Shown: positions 44,459-54,171 of the stretch, one piece after another
Numbering within the stretch: the stretch's first letter is position 1
Layout of the letters: the number at the start of each line of letters is the position of its first letter
Source of the DNA: JAGPUQ01 sp050250395
Lineage (GTDB): Bacteria > Pseudomonadota > Gammaproteobacteria > Pseudomonadales > Porticoccaceae
Length of the DNA stretch: 64,000 nt
Reading direction: 5' to 3'
NCBI GenBank assembly: GCA_050250395.1
Contig: JBFWOQ010000006.1
Location: forward strand, 1-64,000
The notes under the pieces: generated by a model
Told to the model about the DNA's origin: nothing
The model's input: only the letters and a program-made list of their open reading frames with translations
Database searches by the model: none
Position numbers and translations under genes: made by a program

Positions 44459-47400
44459 TTACCCGGCTTCGGCCAGACGGACAGCCTCATCGACATCCAC
44501 CGCCACCAGCCGCGACACACCGGGCTCGTGCATGGTAACACCGAGCAACTGACCCGCGATTTCCATGCTGATTTTGTTATGGGTTATGTAAATGAACTGC
44601 ACTTTTTCCGACATCTCCCGCACCAGCCGGGCATAGCGATCGGCATTGATATCGTCCAGCGGCGCATCCACCTCGTCGAGCATGCAGAACGGTGCCGGAT
44701 TGAGCTGAAAGATCGAGAACACCAACGCAATGGCTGTCAATGCCTTCTCGCCGCCCGAGAGCAGATGAATGGTGGCATTCCGCTTGCCGGGCGGCTGCGC
44801 CATGATGGTCACACCGGTATCCAGCAGATCGTCGCCCGTCAACTCCAGACCCGCCTGACCGCCCCCAAAGAGCTTGGGGAACAGCTCCTGGAGGGAGCTG
44901 TTGATCTTGTCGAAGGTCTCCCGAAAGCGCGCGCGCGTTTCGCGATCGATCTTGCGGATGGCGGTCTCCAGGGTTTCCAGGGCGTCCCGCAACTCGGCGT
45001 CCTGGGTGTCGAGATACACCTTGCGCTCCGATTGTTGCCGAAACTCGTCGACCGCCGCGAGATTGATCGGCCCCAGCCGCTGGATACGGCGATCCAGCGC
45101 GTCGAGCTGCTCCTGCCAATTGGGCGCCGCGGCCATATCCGGCAGATCGGCCAGCAGCGCTTCGACCCCGAAGCCCTGCCTCTGAAGCTGCTCCGCGATG
45201 CCGTCGGCGCGGGTGCGAACCTCGCGTGCCGTCAGCCGCAACTGTTCCAGCCGCTCGCGCTGTTCCTGTACCTGGCGCTCGGCGGTCACCCGCCGCGCTT
45301 CCTCGGCGCGCAGGGCGCTGTCGAGACGCTCAACTGACGACCGCGCCGTAGCGAGCGCAGTTTCCGCCGCCAGTCGCGCCGCGAGCTTGTCCTGGAGTTG
45401 CTGTTGCAGAAACGCGATCGGATGTTCGCTGCTCGTGAGTTCGCGCGCCAACCCATCGCGACGCTCGGTCAGCCGCTCCACTTGCGCACGAATGCGCTCG
45501 AGTCCCTCGCGCACCGATCCGAGCTGGGCGCTCAGCGAACGCTCGCGCAAATCGAGTTGATGCAGGGCATCGCGGCAGCGTTGCGCCACCCCGCGCGCGC
45601 CTGCCACCGCGTCGCGACGGCTATCCCGCTCCACGGCAATCGCCTCGAGCGCGCTGCTCGCCGTCTGCATCTGGTCGAGCAACATCTGGAGATCGCGGCG
45701 GGCATCGCCGACTTCGGCGACTTCCCGCGCCAACAGTGTGTCCGCTTCGTCAATCTCGCGCAGCACGCGTTGGTTGCGCTCGTCGAGCTGCTTGCGGCGC
45801 GCCTGGTCGGCGCTGTGTTTGGCGCGCACGTCGGCGTAGTCACGCTGGGTGCGCGCCAGCGCGTGTTCGGCGGCGCCGCGCTGCGCTTCCAGATCGCGCA
45901 TCGCCGCCTCGGCCTCGGCATGCTGCACGGTCGCGGCACCAATGCGGGCCTCGGCGGCAACCATTTGCTGTTCCACCGCCGCCAGCTCACGCTTGCGAAT
46001 CAGGACACCGCCGGCGAGATCGTCGCCCCGGGTCAGGCGCAACCAGTTGGCACCGAACCATAGGCCGTCACGCGAGATTATCGATTCGCCGGCGCGCAGA
46101 CCGTCGCGCAGTGCCCAGCCGGACTCGAAATCGTCCGCGGCATAGATATTGGCCAACAGCGGCTCCGCCAGTTGCCGGGCGTCCCGCAATTTGTCGGCCA
46201 GAGGGGGCAGGCTGCCGGCGGGCGCGGGCGCCCGGACTCGGCCAGGCTCCAGCAGCGCCAATTGGCCGCGCGCGAAGCTGGCAAATTCACTGCGCAATGG
46301 CTCGATGGCGTCGGCGCACAAGGCCTGCAGATCCGCACCGAGCGCGGTCTCGACGGCCAACTCCCAACCCGGCTCCACGTCGAGGCCGTCGGCAAGTCGC
46401 GGTGATTTCTCGATGCCGCGCGCGCGCAGCCAGGCGGCCGCGCCCTCGCCGGTCGTGCGCGCGGCATCCAGCAAGGTGACAAGTCCCGCGCGCCGGCCTT
46501 GCAACTCCTGGAGATCCTTGCGTTCGGCATCGAGCGTCGCGCCTATGGCCACCTGTTGCACACGCATCGCGGCAATCGCGGTCGAGACTTGGGCGAGTCG
46601 CTCCTGCCCAGCCACGCTGGCCGCTTCCTGCTCGGCGAGGCGTTCCGCCAGGGCCTCGAGATCGGCTCCCGGCCGTGCTGCATCCACCTCGGTCAGTTCG
46701 GCGCGCAGCCGCCGCAAACGATCCGACGTCCGGGTGATGGCGCTGTCGAGGTGCTGGACGCGCGCCTGTGACTTGTCCATGCGCCGTTGGACATCGGCAC
46801 TGTCGCGCTGCCCGGCTTCCCAGCGCTGCTGAACGTCGTGCAACAGCCGCTCGTTTTCCTGGAGTTCAACCGCCGCGGCCGCCGATTGCTGTTGGGCGGC
46901 GACGCGCGCGGGTATCACCTCGGCCAACTCGGCGGACCAGGCCGTGTGACGCAGGACATCCTTGTCCAGATGTTCGCGGGACTCGGCCAGATTCCGTTCG
47001 ACCTGCTCCAGATCGGCGCGCAGACGGCGGATCTGTTCCCTGCCGTGCTGGATTTTCTGCTCCACCGCGGAGACTTCGGCCCCGATGGCGTAGAACTGCT
47101 GCTGGGCGCCGTTGAGTGCGTCGCTCGCGCCAACATGGTCGGCACGCAGACGTTCCATGGCCGCCTCGGCTCCATGACGTTCGGCAATCAGGGCTTCCAG
47201 AGCAGTCGCCTGCTCCGCAATCACGCTTTCGTGGCGGCGCGCCTCGGCGTCGTAATCCCGCCAGTTGAGCGCGAGATGCTGGGCATTGAGCTGGCGCTCC
47301 TCGGCCTTGAGCACCCGGTACTTTTCGGCCGCGGCGGCCTGGCGCTCCAGGCGATCGAGCTGGCGCCCCATTTCGTCGCGGACATCGGTAAGGCGCTCGA

Positions 47401-47971
47401 GGTTCTCGCGTGTGCTGCGGATGCGGGTCTCGGTGTCCTTGCGCCGTTCCTTGTATTTCGAGATCCCCGCCGCTTCCTCGATGTAAATCCGTAGATCTTC
47501 CGGACGCGCCTCGATCAGGCCCGAGATCATGCCCTGCTCTATGATGGCGTAGCTGCGCGGGCCCAGCCCGGTACCGAGAAATACGTCGGTAACGTCACGG
47601 CGGCGACACCGGCTGCCGTTGAGAAAATAGGCGGACTGCCCGTCCCGGGAGACACGCCGCTTGACGGAAATTTCCGCGTAGGCGGCGTATTCACCGCCGA
47701 GCTTGCCGGCACTATTGTCGAAAATGAGCTCGATGGTAGCCTGTGCGACGGGTTTGCGGGTGCCCGAGCCACTGAAGATGACGTCGGCCATCGACTCGCC
47801 ACGCAAGTGCTTGGCGGAGATTTCCCCCATCACCCAGCGCACCGCGTCGATGATGTTGGATTTGCCGCAGCCGTTCGGACCCACAACGGCACAGAGATTG
47901 CCGGGCAAATTGACCGTGGTGGGATCGACGAAGGATTTGAAGCCCGCCAGTTTGATACACTTCAGACGCAT
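44459..47971 (-). CDS. smc: Chromosome segregation protein SMC
   Basis: A 1170-residue condensin ATPase. The N-terminal head has Walker A GPNGCGKSNIIDAVRWV; long coiled coils flank a hinge near residues 510-650; the C-terminal head has the signature HLLSGGEKALTAIALVF and Walker B PFCMLDEVDAPLDD. It works with ScpA and ScpB encoded at 33204-34707. It is divergent from trmL, with 127 bp between that must contain both promoters. Confidence 0.97.
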   Translation of the reverse strand: MRLKCIKLAGFKSFVDPTTVNLPGNLCAVVGPNGCGKSNIIDAVRWVMGEISAKHLRGESMADVIFSGSGTRKPVAQATIELIFDNSAGKLGGEYAAYAEISVKRRVSRDGQSAYFLNGSRCRRRDVTDVFLGTGLGPRSYAIIEQGMISGLIEARPEDLRIYIEEAAGISKYKERRKDTETRIRSTRENLERLTDVRDEMGRQLDRLERQAAAAEKYRVLKAEERQLNAQHLALNWRDYDAEARRHESVIAEQATALEALIAERHGAEAAMERLRADHVGASDALNGAQQQFYAIGAEVSAVEQKIQHGREQIRRLRADLEQVERNLAESREHLDKDVLRHTAWSAELAEVIPARVAAQQQSAAAAVELQENERLLHDVQQRWEAGQRDSADVQRRMDKSQARVQHLDSAITRTSDRLRRLRAELTEVDAARPGADLEALAERLAEQEAASVAGQERLAQVSTAIAAMRVQQVAIGATLDAERKDLQELQGRRAGLVTLLDAARTTGEGAAAWLRARGIEKSPRLADGLDVEPGWELAVETALGADLQALCADAIEPLRSEFASFARGQLALLEPGRVRAPAPAGSLPPLADKLRDARQLAEPLLANIYAADDFESGWALRDGLRAGESIISRDGLWFGANWLRLTRGDDLAGGVLIRKRELAAVEQQMVAAEARIGAATVQHAEAEAAMRDLEAQRGAAEHALARTQRDYADVRAKHSADQARRKQLDERNQRVLREIDEADTLLAREVAEVGDARRDLQMLLDQMQTASSALEAIAVERDSRRDAVAGARGVAQRCRDALHQLDLRERSLSAQLGSVREGLERIRAQVERLTERRDGLARELTSSEHPIAFLQQQLQDKLAARLAAETALATARSSVERLDSALRAEEARRVTAERQVQEQRERLEQLRLTAREVRTRADGIAEQLQRQGFGVEALLADLPDMAAAPNWQEQLDALDRRIQRLGPINLAAVDEFRQQSERKVYLDTQDAELRDALETLETAIRKIDRETRARFRETFDKINSSLQELFPKLFGGGQAGLELTGDDLLDTGVTIMAQPPGKRNATIHLLSGGEKALTAIALVFSIFQLNPAPFCMLDEVDAPLDDINADRYARLVREMSEKVQFIYITHNKISMEIAGQLLGVTMHEPGVSRLVAVDVDEAVRLAEAG

Positions 47972-48098
47972 CGAGGATTGGTGACCCTGGGTTCACACCA
48001 GCCCCGGCGGGGCCTTGCGCCATGGATTTTACACCCTGTATCGCCTCCGACAAGGTTTTACCCGCGGGCTCCGAGCGCCTCTTCCCACCAGCGATCAC

Positions 48099-48563
48099 AT
48101 GCTGAATATTGTTCTCATCGAGCCGGAAATTCCGCCGAACACTGGCAATATCATCCGCCTGTGTGCCAATACGGGATTTTTGCTCCACCTGGTCGAGCCG
48201 CTGGGTTTCGCGCTCGATGACAAACGTATGCGGCGGGCCGGACTCGACTACCACGAGTGGCAGCCGTTGCGGGTCCACTCCGACTGGGCGAGCTGCCTTG
48301 CCGCGCTCGGCGCCGGTCGTCTGTTCGCCTTCTCGACCCGGGCGGAGCGCCGCCATACCGAGATCGCGTACCAAGTCGGCGACAGCCTGCTGTTCGGCGC
48401 CGAAACCCATGGGCTCAACGCAGAGGTCCTCGCCGCGGTCGCCCCCGAACATCGCCTGCGCATTCCGATGCGCCCGCATAGCCGCAGCATGAATCTCGCC
48501 AATGCGGTGGCAGTCGCCAGCCATGAAGCCTGGCGCCAACTGGGCTTCGCCGGTGCCCGCTGA
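48099..48563 (+). CDS. trmL: tRNA (cytidine/uridine-34 2'-O)-methyltransferase
   Basis: A 154-residue minimal SPOUT methyltransferase that modifies the wobble base of tRNA-Leu isoacceptors. It starts MLNIVLIEPEIPPNTGNIIR and has FGAETHGLN and IPMRPHSRSMNLANAVAVA, the knot motifs. The start at 48099 gives the E. coli length (157); 28 upstream codons are rejected. Its stop lies within the start of fldB. Confidence 0.93.
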   Translation: MLNIVLIEPEIPPNTGNIIRLCANTGFLLHLVEPLGFALDDKRMRRAGLDYHEWQPLRVHSDWASCLAALGAGRLFAFSTRAERRHTEIAYQVGDSLLFGAETHGLNAEVLAAVAPEHRLRIPMRPHSRSMNLANAVAVASHEAWRQLGFAGAR

Positions 48564-49098
48564 CATTTCAGTCCCCGTCGCGGGCCTCTTTTACGGCTCT
48601 TCGACCTGCTATACCCGGATGGCGGCGGAGCAGATAGCCGCCGCCCTTCCCGATTTTCGCGTCGAGATCCACGACATCGCCTGCACCCCCCTGCGCATCG
48701 CGAACCGGTATCGCTTCGTCATCCTGGGCATCCCGACCTGGGACTATGGCGAGTTGCAGGAGGATTGGGAACGGGCCTGGCCAGACCTGACGGCAGTGGA
48801 TTGGTGCGGCAAGGTCGTGGCACTGTACGGGCTGGGCGATCAGGAAGGCTATCCGGAGTGGTTTCAGGATGCCTTGGGTTATCTCTGGAAAAGAATTACC
48901 CAGCTCGGCGCGACGACGATCGGATTGTGGCCGGCCGCCGGCTACCGATTTACGCATTCGGTGGGACTGACGTCCGACGGCCAACATTTTCTTGGGCTGG
49001 CACTGGACGAGGCCAGCGAATTCGAACGCTCTGAGGCCCGCATCCGAGCTTGGTGCAGGCAGATCGCGGAGGAGTTCGCAGCGCGCGACGGGATGTAG
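48553..49098 (+). CDS. fldB: Flavodoxin, FldB type
   Basis: A 181-residue long-chain flavodoxin, an FMN-binding electron carrier. The phosphate loop FYGSSTCYTRMAAEQIA, the ILGIPTWDYGELQEDWE region and ALYGLGDQEGYPEWFQDALG match FldB of E. coli almost along its length. The GTG at 48553, overlapping trmL by 11 nt, is the likeliest start; an ATG 10 codons earlier would add a tail absent from the family. The partner reductase is not in the window. Confidence 0.9.
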   Translation: MPADISVPVAGLFYGSSTCYTRMAAEQIAAALPDFRVEIHDIACTPLRIANRYRFVILGIPTWDYGELQEDWERAWPDLTAVDWCGKVVALYGLGDQEGYPEWFQDALGYLWKRITQLGATTIGLWPAAGYRFTHSVGLTSDGQHFLGLALDEASEFERSEARIRAWCRQIAEEFAARDGM

Positions 49099-49203
49099 AC
49101 CCGGCTTGCCTGCGACGCTCATGCCCGGCACAAACGTCAGATCACCCTCGACCCCTTCATTGACCGATGCACCCATGGTTCGGGTCAAAACGACGCGCGA
49201 TCT

Positions 49204-51471
49204 TCAGGCGATACCGGTGATTTCACGCGCGCCATGCGCGGCAGGCTCGATACGAAATGTCCGCATCGCATCCGCGCTCAGGGGACGGGAATACAGGAAA
49301 CCCTGCGCCAATTCGCAGCCGGCAAGCACCAGCTCGGACTCTACCGCACTGCTTTCCACGCCTACGGCGGTCACCGCTTTGCCCGCCACTTTGCAAAGTG
49401 CCACCAACGCCGGAATGAATCTCGGGTCATGCCTCGCGGGGATCTGGTTCGACAGCAACCGCTGATTGATTTTCACGGCATCGACAGGAACCTTGCCGAT
49501 ATAAGCGTATTCGCCGGTATGAACGCCAAATTGGTCAATGCAAAGCCGCAGCCCCAGTTGTCGCGCACGTTCGAAGAAGATGCGGCAAAGACCTGGGCTG
49601 CGCAAATAGATTTCCTCGTCCACCTCCAGCATGATCGCGGCCGCCGGAATCCCATGTTTGGTCATCACATCAACCACCGTTTGGGGATAACGGGGATCCT
49701 TGATCTGCGAAATGGCAATATTTATCGCTACCTGCCGGACCGGCATCCGCCAGCGTCGCCACGCCTTGAATTGCTTGGCGACCTGTTCGAGCGTCCAGGT
49801 GCCGATGGTATCGATAATACCGGCATCTTCCGCAAGACCAATGAAGTCCGCTGGATTGATACTGCCGCGACAGTGATGATCCCAGCGCAACAGCGCCTCC
49901 ACACCCATCAGACCACCATTTTGGAGATCGATCTGCGGCTGGTAGACGATTTTCAGTTGATCGCGCCGGATCGCCAAGCGCAACTCGGATGGAAAATACA
50001 AGCCTTCGCTGTAAGACCCCAACTTCTCGGGGGCCGCCGCTTCACGGCCTTTACTCGCCGCCTTGGTTTCGTACATGGATTGGTCGGCGCATTGCATCAG
50101 GCTCTCGATACTTTCCCCGTCGTCAGGGTAAGTGGCGGCACCCACGCTCGCACGCACCTTGATCGCTCGGTCTCCGACATGAAACAGTTCTGAGAGGCAA
50201 GCGGAAATCTTGCCCTGAATGGCGGCAGCTTCCTCGTGGGGACTGTCGGCGATCACCGTAAACTCATCGCCGGCCAGCCGAGCCACCGTGTCGCTATCGC
50301 GTACCGCCCCGAGCAATCGGCTTCCGGCCTGCCGCAGAATCTCGTCGCCTACATGATGGCCGTACTCGTCATTGATACCCTTGAAGTCATCGAGGTCGAT
50401 AAAAAATATCGTCAATTGCCGCTGTTCACGGCGCGCGCGACGGAGACCTTGGTCGAGACGGTCGAGAAACAGGCGGCGATTGGGCAGATCGGTCAGGTTA
50501 TCGTGCGTCGCCAGATGCCGCAGCTCATCATGGATCTTTTTGGTCTGGCTCAAGTCGGCGAAAGTAACGATGTAGTTGATGGTTTGCCCTGAGTTGTCTT
50601 TCACTTTGCAGACAACCAACCGAACGTCGAACAGATTGCCTGACCGGTGCCGCAGCATGGTCTCGCCGTGCCAGGAGTCCACGCCATCCAATTGATCGAA
50701 GATGCGTTGGTAGTAGTTTTCGCCCGGCGGCTTCGACAGTAACAGATCGTCGCGCTGCCCCATCGCGTCTTTCTGACTGTATCCGGTTATCGTGGTGAAT
50801 GCGGCGTTCACCGCGACGACAACCCGCTGACGATCGAGCACCAGGACCGCATCGCTGGAGTGTTCCTGGAGCGCATTCCACAGGCGCGCCGTAGCCGCTT
50901 CACTGCGACCTTGCGAAAGATCCTCGGAAATACAGGTCAATCCGCCATGCTCTCCCTCCAGGGACTGGGGGATCATTCGATGACGGTACGAAACACCGTT
51001 GATTTCGGCCTCACCAACACTCGGCAATCCGCTCCGGGCACGTTGGACAAGCGCTGCGAGAGCGGGATTGTTCGCGGTGACCGCGTCGATGTCGCGATCA
51101 AGAAGCAGGGCTCGGGAGATCCCTTCACGGGCGGTCTCGCGGCCATACACGGCGTTCACCTGCCCGCCGCCGTCCACCTGCCAAACCGTCAGCGCCTGAT
51201 CCTGCGCGATAATGGAAAGCGCATCCGTCGTCGGAGAGCCCACCAGCGCGCGCTGCCTGAGAAGGGATCTGTGCACCAGCAGTACTGCACACCAAATCGC
51301 CAGAATGACGACCCCGCCCATCAATCGGCCCGATACACCCAGCTCAAGGCCAAAAATCACGGCAATACCAACCAGCACGAAAAAGACCGTGATGAGCAGC
51401 CGCTGGGCCATCGCGCTTCGTGGTGAGTCGGGCACTGCTGGTATCCTTGGCTGTCCGTTATGCCGGTTCAC
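49204..51471 (-). CDS. Membrane GGDEF-EAL protein with PAS domain
   Basis: A 755-residue cyclic-di-GMP protein. Two membrane helices (about 22-43 and 50-68) are followed by a poorly conserved region, a PAS domain (about 195-310), GGDEF (about 320-475) and EAL (about 495-735). The cyclase site reads AGDEF (400-404), an active variant in several enzymes, with an inhibitory RxxD site at 391-394. In the EAL domain EALLRW (525-530), Lys667 and Glu706 are kept, but the metal-binding DDFG is DQFG (646-649). Cyclase activity is plausible; phosphodiesterase activity is doubtful. Confidence 0.9.
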   Translation of the reverse strand: MNRHNGQPRIPAVPDSPRSAMAQRLLITVFFVLVGIAVIFGLELGVSGRLMGGVVILAIWCAVLLVHRSLLRQRALVGSPTTDALSIIAQDQALTVWQVDGGGQVNAVYGRETAREGISRALLLDRDIDAVTANNPALAALVQRARSGLPSVGEAEINGVSYRHRMIPQSLEGEHGGLTCISEDLSQGRSEAATARLWNALQEHSSDAVLVLDRQRVVVAVNAAFTTITGYSQKDAMGQRDDLLLSKPPGENYYQRIFDQLDGVDSWHGETMLRHRSGNLFDVRLVVCKVKDNSGQTINYIVTFADLSQTKKIHDELRHLATHDNLTDLPNRRLFLDRLDQGLRRARREQRQLTIFFIDLDDFKGINDEYGHHVGDEILRQAGSRLLGAVRDSDTVARLAGDEFTVIADSPHEEAAAIQGKISACLSELFHVGDRAIKVRASVGAATYPDDGESIESLMQCADQSMYETKAASKGREAAAPEKLGSYSEGLYFPSELRLAIRRDQLKIVYQPQIDLQNGGLMGVEALLRWDHHCRGSINPADFIGLAEDAGIIDTIGTWTLEQVAKQFKAWRRWRMPVRQVAINIAISQIKDPRYPQTVVDVMTKHGIPAAAIMLEVDEEIYLRSPGLCRIFFERARQLGLRLCIDQFGVHTGEYAYIGKVPVDAVKINQRLLSNQIPARHDPRFIPALVALCKVAGKAVTAVGVESSAVESELVLAGCELAQGFLYSRPLSADAMRTFRIEPAAHGAREITGIA

Positions 51472-51628
51472 GAGAAGCCACCTCGTGTGCGCCGAAGTAT
51501 AGGCAGTGGTCGCAAGGGAAGTCAGGCCGAATCAACCCAGTGGCGTGAAACCGTTCCCGAACGGTTTGAGACCCAGGTCACACCACCCCGGCACTCATTT
51601 TGTGTCACAGTGTACCGGCGGGTCCGGA

Positions 51629-52774
51629 TCAAAGGCTGCGCGCGATAACCTCCAGCATGATTTCACTGGTTCCGGCGTAGATCCTGGCAACCCGGGCGTC
51701 CGCATACATGCGACAGATGAGGTACTCGTCCATATAACCGTACCCGCCATGCATCTGCAAGCAGGTGTCCAGGACCTGCTGAAGGTGCTCGGACGTCCAG
51801 TACTTGCACATCGCCGCGCTGGCGTTGTCCAGTTTCCCGGCCACCACGTTGAGAATACAGTGGTCCAGAAAGACCCGCGCCACTTGGGCGGTGGCCTGCG
51901 CCTCGGCAAGGCGAAACCGGGTATTTTGCAGGTCGAACAGGGACGCTCCAAACGCCGCGCGCTCTTTTACATAAGCAACGGTTTCCGCCAACGCGCCTTC
52001 CATCATGGCGACGGACTGCACTCCGACCTGGGTTCGCTCATAGGGCAGATCCGACATCAGCTGCGCGAATCCACGGCCTTCCGCACCCCCCAACAGATTC
52101 GCGACCGGAACCCGCACGTTATCGAAGAACAGCTCGCAGGTGTCCTGGGATTTCTGCCCCATCTTGTCAAGAATGCGTCCGACCTTGAATCCGGGCAGAT
52201 CCTTGGTCTCAAGCATCACGATGGACAGGCCACGGGCACCTCCTGCCGCGTCGGTGCGCACTACCAGCGCCAGCAGTTCACACAGATAGCCATTGGTGAT
52301 GAACAGCTTGGAACCGTTGATGACGTACTCATCGCCGTCGCGCGTCGCGCGGGTCTTGATCGCCTTGAGGTCGGAGCCGGTACCCGGCTCCGTCATGGCA
52401 ATGGCGCCGATCAGCTGGCCACTCGCCATCTGTGGCAGCCAGCGCCGCTTTTGTTCTTCGGTACCATGATTGAGGATGTAATGGGCCGTGATGCTGTGGA
52501 CCCCCTGACCCATTCCCGACAGCCCGCGCCGCCACTGCTCCTCGAAAAATACCGCTTCGTGGCGAAAATCACCTCCACCGCCGCCGTACTGCTCGGGAAT
52601 ATCCGTACACAGGAACCCCTGCTTGCCCGCCAGGCGCCAGAATGACTTGTCGAGGTGCTGCTGCTTGCGCCAGCGGTCCTCGTTGGGAACCATTTCGGTC
52701 TCGACAAACTTGCTCGCGGCGGCGCGAAAGATCGCGAGATCTTCGTCCATCCATGGCGATTGGTAACTTTGCAT
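51629..52774 (-). CDS. Acyl-CoA dehydrogenase (long-chain type)
   Basis: A 381-residue FAD-dependent acyl-CoA dehydrogenase. FAD and substrate segments are seen in AIAMTEPGTGSDLKAIKTRA and QMHGGYGYMDEYLICRMYAD. The usual catalytic Glu of the C-terminal YEGT is Ala (YAGTSEIM, residue 367). Instead Glu246 in DLPYERTQVG sits where long-chain and isovaleryl-type enzymes carry theirs, so the enzyme should be active. It neighbours two MaoC-fold genes, suggesting beta-oxidation-like steps on a CoA ester. The natural substrate is unknown. Confidence 0.92.
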   Translation of the reverse strand: MQSYQSPWMDEDLAIFRAAASKFVETEMVPNEDRWRKQQHLDKSFWRLAGKQGFLCTDIPEQYGGGGGDFRHEAVFFEEQWRRGLSGMGQGVHSITAHYILNHGTEEQKRRWLPQMASGQLIGAIAMTEPGTGSDLKAIKTRATRDGDEYVINGSKLFITNGYLCELLALVVRTDAAGGARGLSIVMLETKDLPGFKVGRILDKMGQKSQDTCELFFDNVRVPVANLLGGAEGRGFAQLMSDLPYERTQVGVQSVAMMEGALAETVAYVKERAAFGASLFDLQNTRFRLAEAQATAQVARVFLDHCILNVVAGKLDNASAAMCKYWTSEHLQQVLDTCLQMHGGYGYMDEYLICRMYADARVARIYAGTSEIMLEVIARSL

Positions 52775-52826
52775 CTGCTCAACCCCACTTGGTTTCTGTC
52801 CCCAAAAATCGCCCCGCGTTTGGCGT

Positions 52827-53273
52827 TTAGCGACTTGTCGAAAAAACCGCTAGCGGAGACGGCAGCTCGATCACTGCCTCACCCACCAGTTTTTCCTCGC
52901 CGACCTGATTGGTTGCCACCAGACGAACCACCACCCGGCGGTGGGTGTCCAATTCGTCCACGTCCGTGACCTCGCCATCACACACCAGCTGCTCGCCCAG
53001 TTTGACGATGGCACCGAATTTGACCTCGAAGCTGCGGATACAGGCCTGGGGAACCCACTCCGTGACCAACTGCCCGAGATAGGCCATATTGAGCATGCCG
53101 TGGGCAAAGACATCATCCATGCCCGCGGCGCGGGCCGCGTCGGGATCGATGTGCAGGGGGTTGTGATCGTTGGACGCGCCACAAAAATACGCAAGCGTGG
53201 CGCGCGTGAGCGGCGGTTTGACAAGTCTCGGCAGGCGATCCCCTACCGTCACCGGGTCGGGAAACGGCTTCAT
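52827..53273 (-). CDS. MaoC-family hydratase, catalytic subunit
   Basis: A 148-residue hot-dog fold protein with the (R)-specific hydratase signature: YFCGASNDHNPLHID supplies the catalytic Asp and His, followed by HGMLNMAYLG. It overlaps the preceding MaoC-like gene by ATGA. Such pairs form heteromeric enoyl-CoA hydratases, as HadB with HadA or HadC, or ChsH1/ChsH2 in steroid catabolism. Here it would hydrate the product of the adjacent acyl-CoA dehydrogenase. Confidence 0.86.
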   Translation of the reverse strand: MKPFPDPVTVGDRLPRLVKPPLTRATLAYFCGASNDHNPLHIDPDAARAAGMDDVFAHGMLNMAYLGQLVTEWVPQACIRSFEVKFGAIVKLGEQLVCDGEVTDVDELDTHRRVVVRLVATNQVGEEKLVGEAVIELPSPLAVFSTSR

Positions 53274-53722
53274 TCGGCCACACCGACACCGCGGATCACG
53301 ATGGTCTTGCGGAATCGGGTGGTCAGCTCTCCCCGCTGGTTGAACGCTTCGGTTTCTTCAATGAGAAACTTGAGTTTGCCCTGGCGGCGCTGAATGAAAT
53401 CGACGATCCGGCTTTGAAACCGGATGCAGTCACCGGCGTGGATGGGGGCGAAGTAATCAAAACGCTGCTGCGCGTGCAGCATGGTGCACCAATCGATTCC
53501 GAGCGCGCGATAGCGGGCGTAGGGGTCCCGTTCACACAGGCTCAGGGTCACCGCGTAGGTGGGAGGGGCAAGAATCGAAGGGTGCCCGGCCGCTCTGGCC
53601 GCAGCCTCATCAAAGTAGACGGGATCGGTCTCGCCGACAGCCTTGGCGAAAAAGCACAACTGCCATTTTTCGACTTCGACCACCAGTTGGGGAATGGGGA
53701 TATCCACAAACTTGCTCGTCAT
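53270..53722 (-). CDS. MaoC-like (FAS1-type) dehydratase partner subunit
   Basis: A 150-residue hot-dog protein of the N-terminal MaoC/FAS1-like type: KAVGETDPVYFDEAAARAAG, then ILAPPTYAVTL and a QRFDYFAPIHAGD strand. The Asp-His catalytic pair is absent, as in the non-catalytic, substrate-binding subunits of HadAB-type enzymes. The start at 53722 (MTSKFVDIPI) is preferred; 23 codons upstream look non-coding. It is coupled by ATGA to the catalytic subunit. Confidence 0.83.
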   Translation of the reverse strand: MTSKFVDIPIPQLVVEVEKWQLCFFAKAVGETDPVYFDEAAARAAGHPSILAPPTYAVTLSLCERDPYARYRALGIDWCTMLHAQQRFDYFAPIHAGDCIRFQSRIVDFIQRRQGKLKFLIEETEAFNQRGELTTRFRKTIVIRGVGVAE

Positions 53723-53951
53723 ACCCTCAAGACCCAGCAGTCTGTGTCGTCCAAAGCCGGATATATACCTTATATGCGTATTCCGGCACAAGCGGGTTGC
53801 GAGTGCCGCCCATTTCCCCGAATTATCGTCAAGCCTTCCTCGCCCGGGGCACAGGTTCCGTTCAACGATGTCGGTCGCGATCGGTCGAAATACTAAACCG
53901 CTTGGTAAATCGATTGACCTTTAGTAACCGGACCTCTGGCTATGCTCTACA

Positions 53952-54121
53952 CTAGGAGCCTGGCGGACTTGAGCGTCCGTAGCGAGGGAAAGTCCGATTT
54001 GAGGTAGATTTTGGGCAAATTTGCGGCGAATAGCGGGGACTATTCAACGAAAATTTGCCCGAAATATAACCAAATTCGGCTTTTCCGCAGTAGGGCAGTC
54101 TTAAGTCCGACAGGCTCCTAG
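53952..54121. mobile_element. 170-bp palindromic MITE-like element
   Basis: The ends are 22-bp inverted repeats (53952-53973 and 54100-54121, 20 of 22 matching), beginning CTAGGAGCCTG. The palindrome continues with mismatches to the centre, where GGGCAAATTT (54013-54022) pairs with AAATTTGCCC (54051-54060) and GAATAG with CTATTC. No protein is encoded. CTAG at both tips could be a 4-bp target duplication, as IS5-type elements make, or part of the repeat. It sits 50 bp upstream of the TetR gene in a 449-bp intergenic region that otherwise holds nothing I recognise. Confidence 0.72.
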
Positions 54122-54171
54122 GGCATGAGTTACGCCATCAGTTACACGAAGTTGGCCACGCAGAGGCGCTA

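Noticed and set aside
51629..52774. Acyl-CoA dehydrogenase as catalytically dead because of YAGT in place of YEGT
   Set aside because: Glu246 occupies the alternative position used by long-chain and isovaleryl-type enzymes, so loss of activity is not supported.
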